Source of the DNA: Bacteroidales bacterium
GTDB lineage: Bacteria > Bacteroidota > Bacteroidia > Bacteroidales > UBA12077
DNA length: 7,029 nt
Assembly: GCA_030635365.1 (NCBI GenBank)
Contig: DAOVYZ010000186.1
Coordinates: 1-7,029, forward strand
Direction of reading: 5' to 3'
Position numbers and translations under genes: made by a program. Below, piece by piece: positions 6,109-7,029 of the stretch. The notes beneath the pieces are model-generated. The model ran no database searches, was not told where the DNA came from, and saw only the letters and a program-made list of their open reading frames with translations. The first letter of the stretch is position 1. Every line of letters begins with the position of its first letter.

Positions 6109-7029
6109 ATGAAGATCAAAAAGTTATTTATCATTGTGTTTTTTGGAGTTACTATAACATCGGTAGTTATGGTGATTATTATCTATATGATGTTGCAGAA
6201 TCACAAAGCTTTAACTGATAGTGAAAAAATAAGATTCCAATCATATCAGAGAGCAGATGAACTTCGCCAGAGTTCTGATGATCTTACCCGTCTTGCACGT
6301 ACATATGTTGTTACAGGTGATCCTAAATATGAAAAAATGTATTGGGATGTTCTTGCTATACGAAATGGTGAATTACCAAGGCCTTTGCTATATGAAAAAA
6401 TTTACTGGGATTATATGACTAATGACGGTAAAAAGCCAAGACCTGATGGTAAGCCAATTCCATTACAAAAAATGTTTGAACAACTAGGTTTTTCTGAAGA
6501 TGAATTTGTAAAACTAAAAGAATCACAGGCTAATTCAGATGGTTTAGTCTGGATTGAGACTATTGCAATGAATGCCATGAAAGGACTATTTGATGATGGT
6601 AAAGGAAATTTTACCATAAAAGGTGAACCTGATTATAATATGGCAAGAAGATTAATGTATTCAAAAGATTATCATAAAGAAAAGGTGCGTATAATGAAAC
6701 CTATTGATGACTTTTTTACTTTATTAGACAATAGGACTAAATCGTCAGTTGAAAAATACAGCTCAATAAGTAATACCTATTTTGTTTTATTAATAATCTT
6801 ATCATCTATATTAATTGCTTTTGCAGTTATTGGATATTCAACAATTAATAAAAATGTACTTCGGCGATTGGGTGGTGAGCCTTCTGAAATAGAGAAAATT
6901 ACAAAAAAAGTAGCCGTTGGGGATTTAGATATTAAAGTAGAAGATGTAAAGGAATCAGCTACAGGTGTTTTAGCTTCAGTAAGAACAATGGTAGAAACTT
7001 TAAGTAAAATGGCAAATGTAGCAAATTCT
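6109..7029 (+). CDS. Second MCP-type transmembrane receptor, 3'-truncated by window edge
   Basis: The first 307 residues of a membrane receptor are encoded; the frame is open to the last base. Membrane segment 1 is about 7-27, followed by a large periplasmic sensor (about 28-222), membrane segment 2 (about 223-243) and a HAMP-like linker (244-300) with LGGEPSEIEKI (254-264), VAVGDLDIKV (268-277) and GVLASVRTMVETL (286-298). This LGGEP...GDL...VRTMV pattern is typical of MCPs, which is why a receptor is favoured, but the hairpin that would prove it lies outside; a hybrid histidine kinase or diguanylate cyclase with the same sensor is possible. The sensor carries strongly conserved-looking blocks: ADELRQSSDDLTRLARTYVV (49-68), YWDVLAIRNGELPRP (79-92), QANSDGLVWIETIAMNAMKG (140-159) and VRIMKPIDDFF (193-203). 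I recognise the module from other bacterial receptors but know no ligand for it. It is unrelated to the sensor of the MCP just upstream. Confidence 0.85.
   Translation, partial: MKIKKLFIIVFFGVTITSVVMVIIIYMMLQNHKALTDSEKIRFQSYQRADELRQSSDDLTRLARTYVVTGDPKYEKMYWDVLAIRNGELPRPLLYEKIYWDYMTNDGKKPRPDGKPIPLQKMFEQLGFSEDEFVKLKESQANSDGLVWIETIAMNAMKGLFDDGKGNFTIKGEPDYNMARRLMYSKDYHKEKVRIMKPIDDFFTLLDNRTKSSVEKYSSISNTYFVLLIILSSILIAFAVIGYSTINKNVLRRLGGEPSEIEKITKKVAVGDLDIKVEDVKESATGVLASVRTMVETLSKMANVANS

Noticed and set aside
3887..6617. Minus-strand open frames opposite the second cheW, the MCP and the second receptor (3887-4108, 5227-5448, 5857-6078, 5937-6134, 6411-6617)
   Set aside because: All overlap convincing + strand coding regions; hydrophobic composition reflects complementary codons, and none shows a family motif.

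Overview
The window is AT-rich (roughly one third G+C by eye) and densely coded on the + strand. It holds the tail of a two-component sensor/regulator pair, followed by a chemosensory (Che-type) gene cluster that runs off the right edge. The low G+C, AT-only spacers and mostly weak Shine-Dalgarno sequences would suit a member of the Bacteroidota or a related AT-rich Gram-negative lineage. There is no rRNA or other marker gene, so this is a soft inference. I see no tRNA, rRNA, CRISPR array, insertion sequence or phage gene.

Layout. At 1-788 is the 3' part of a NarX/LiaS-type (HisKA_3) histidine kinase with the end of a PAS/PAC domain. Its last 11 bases overlap a NarL/UvrY-type response regulator (778-1428). 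A 271-base gap (1429-1699) follows; it carries several short dyads that could form two alternative nested structures, and it probably contains the leader or promoter of the next operon. The Che block is CheW (1700-2173), a CheR methyltransferase with a C-terminal TPR region (2254-3732), a second CheW with an N-terminal extension (3744-4322), a complete transmembrane MCP with a four-helix-bundle-like sensor (4364-6004), and the 5' part of a second MCP-type receptor with a different sensor module (6109 to the end).

How the genes work together. The order CheW, CheR-TPR, CheW next to an MCP is the order of wspB-wspC-wspD next to wspA in pseudomonads. It is typical of 'alternative cellular function' systems that control something other than flagellar rotation, such as c-di-GMP output, surface behaviour or development. 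Comparing the first MCP with my recollection of E. coli Tsr, both arms of its cytoplasmic hairpin are 14 residues (two heptads) longer. That fits the 40-heptad receptor class, to which WspA-like receptors belong. The CheR would methylate the receptors, and the two CheW proteins would couple them to a CheA that is not in the window. CheA (perhaps a CheA-receiver hybrid), CheB and an output regulator are predicted beyond the right edge. Whether the upstream kinase/NarL pair controls the Che block is unknown.

Most notable points: both CheW proteins lack the arginine of the usual NLRG receptor-contact motif; the leader before the first cheW has mutually exclusive dyads; a strong Shine-Dalgarno lies just ahead of an ATG-TAG start-stop pair upstream of cheR; and the second receptor has a distinctive sensor with a duplicated YWD...PRP element.
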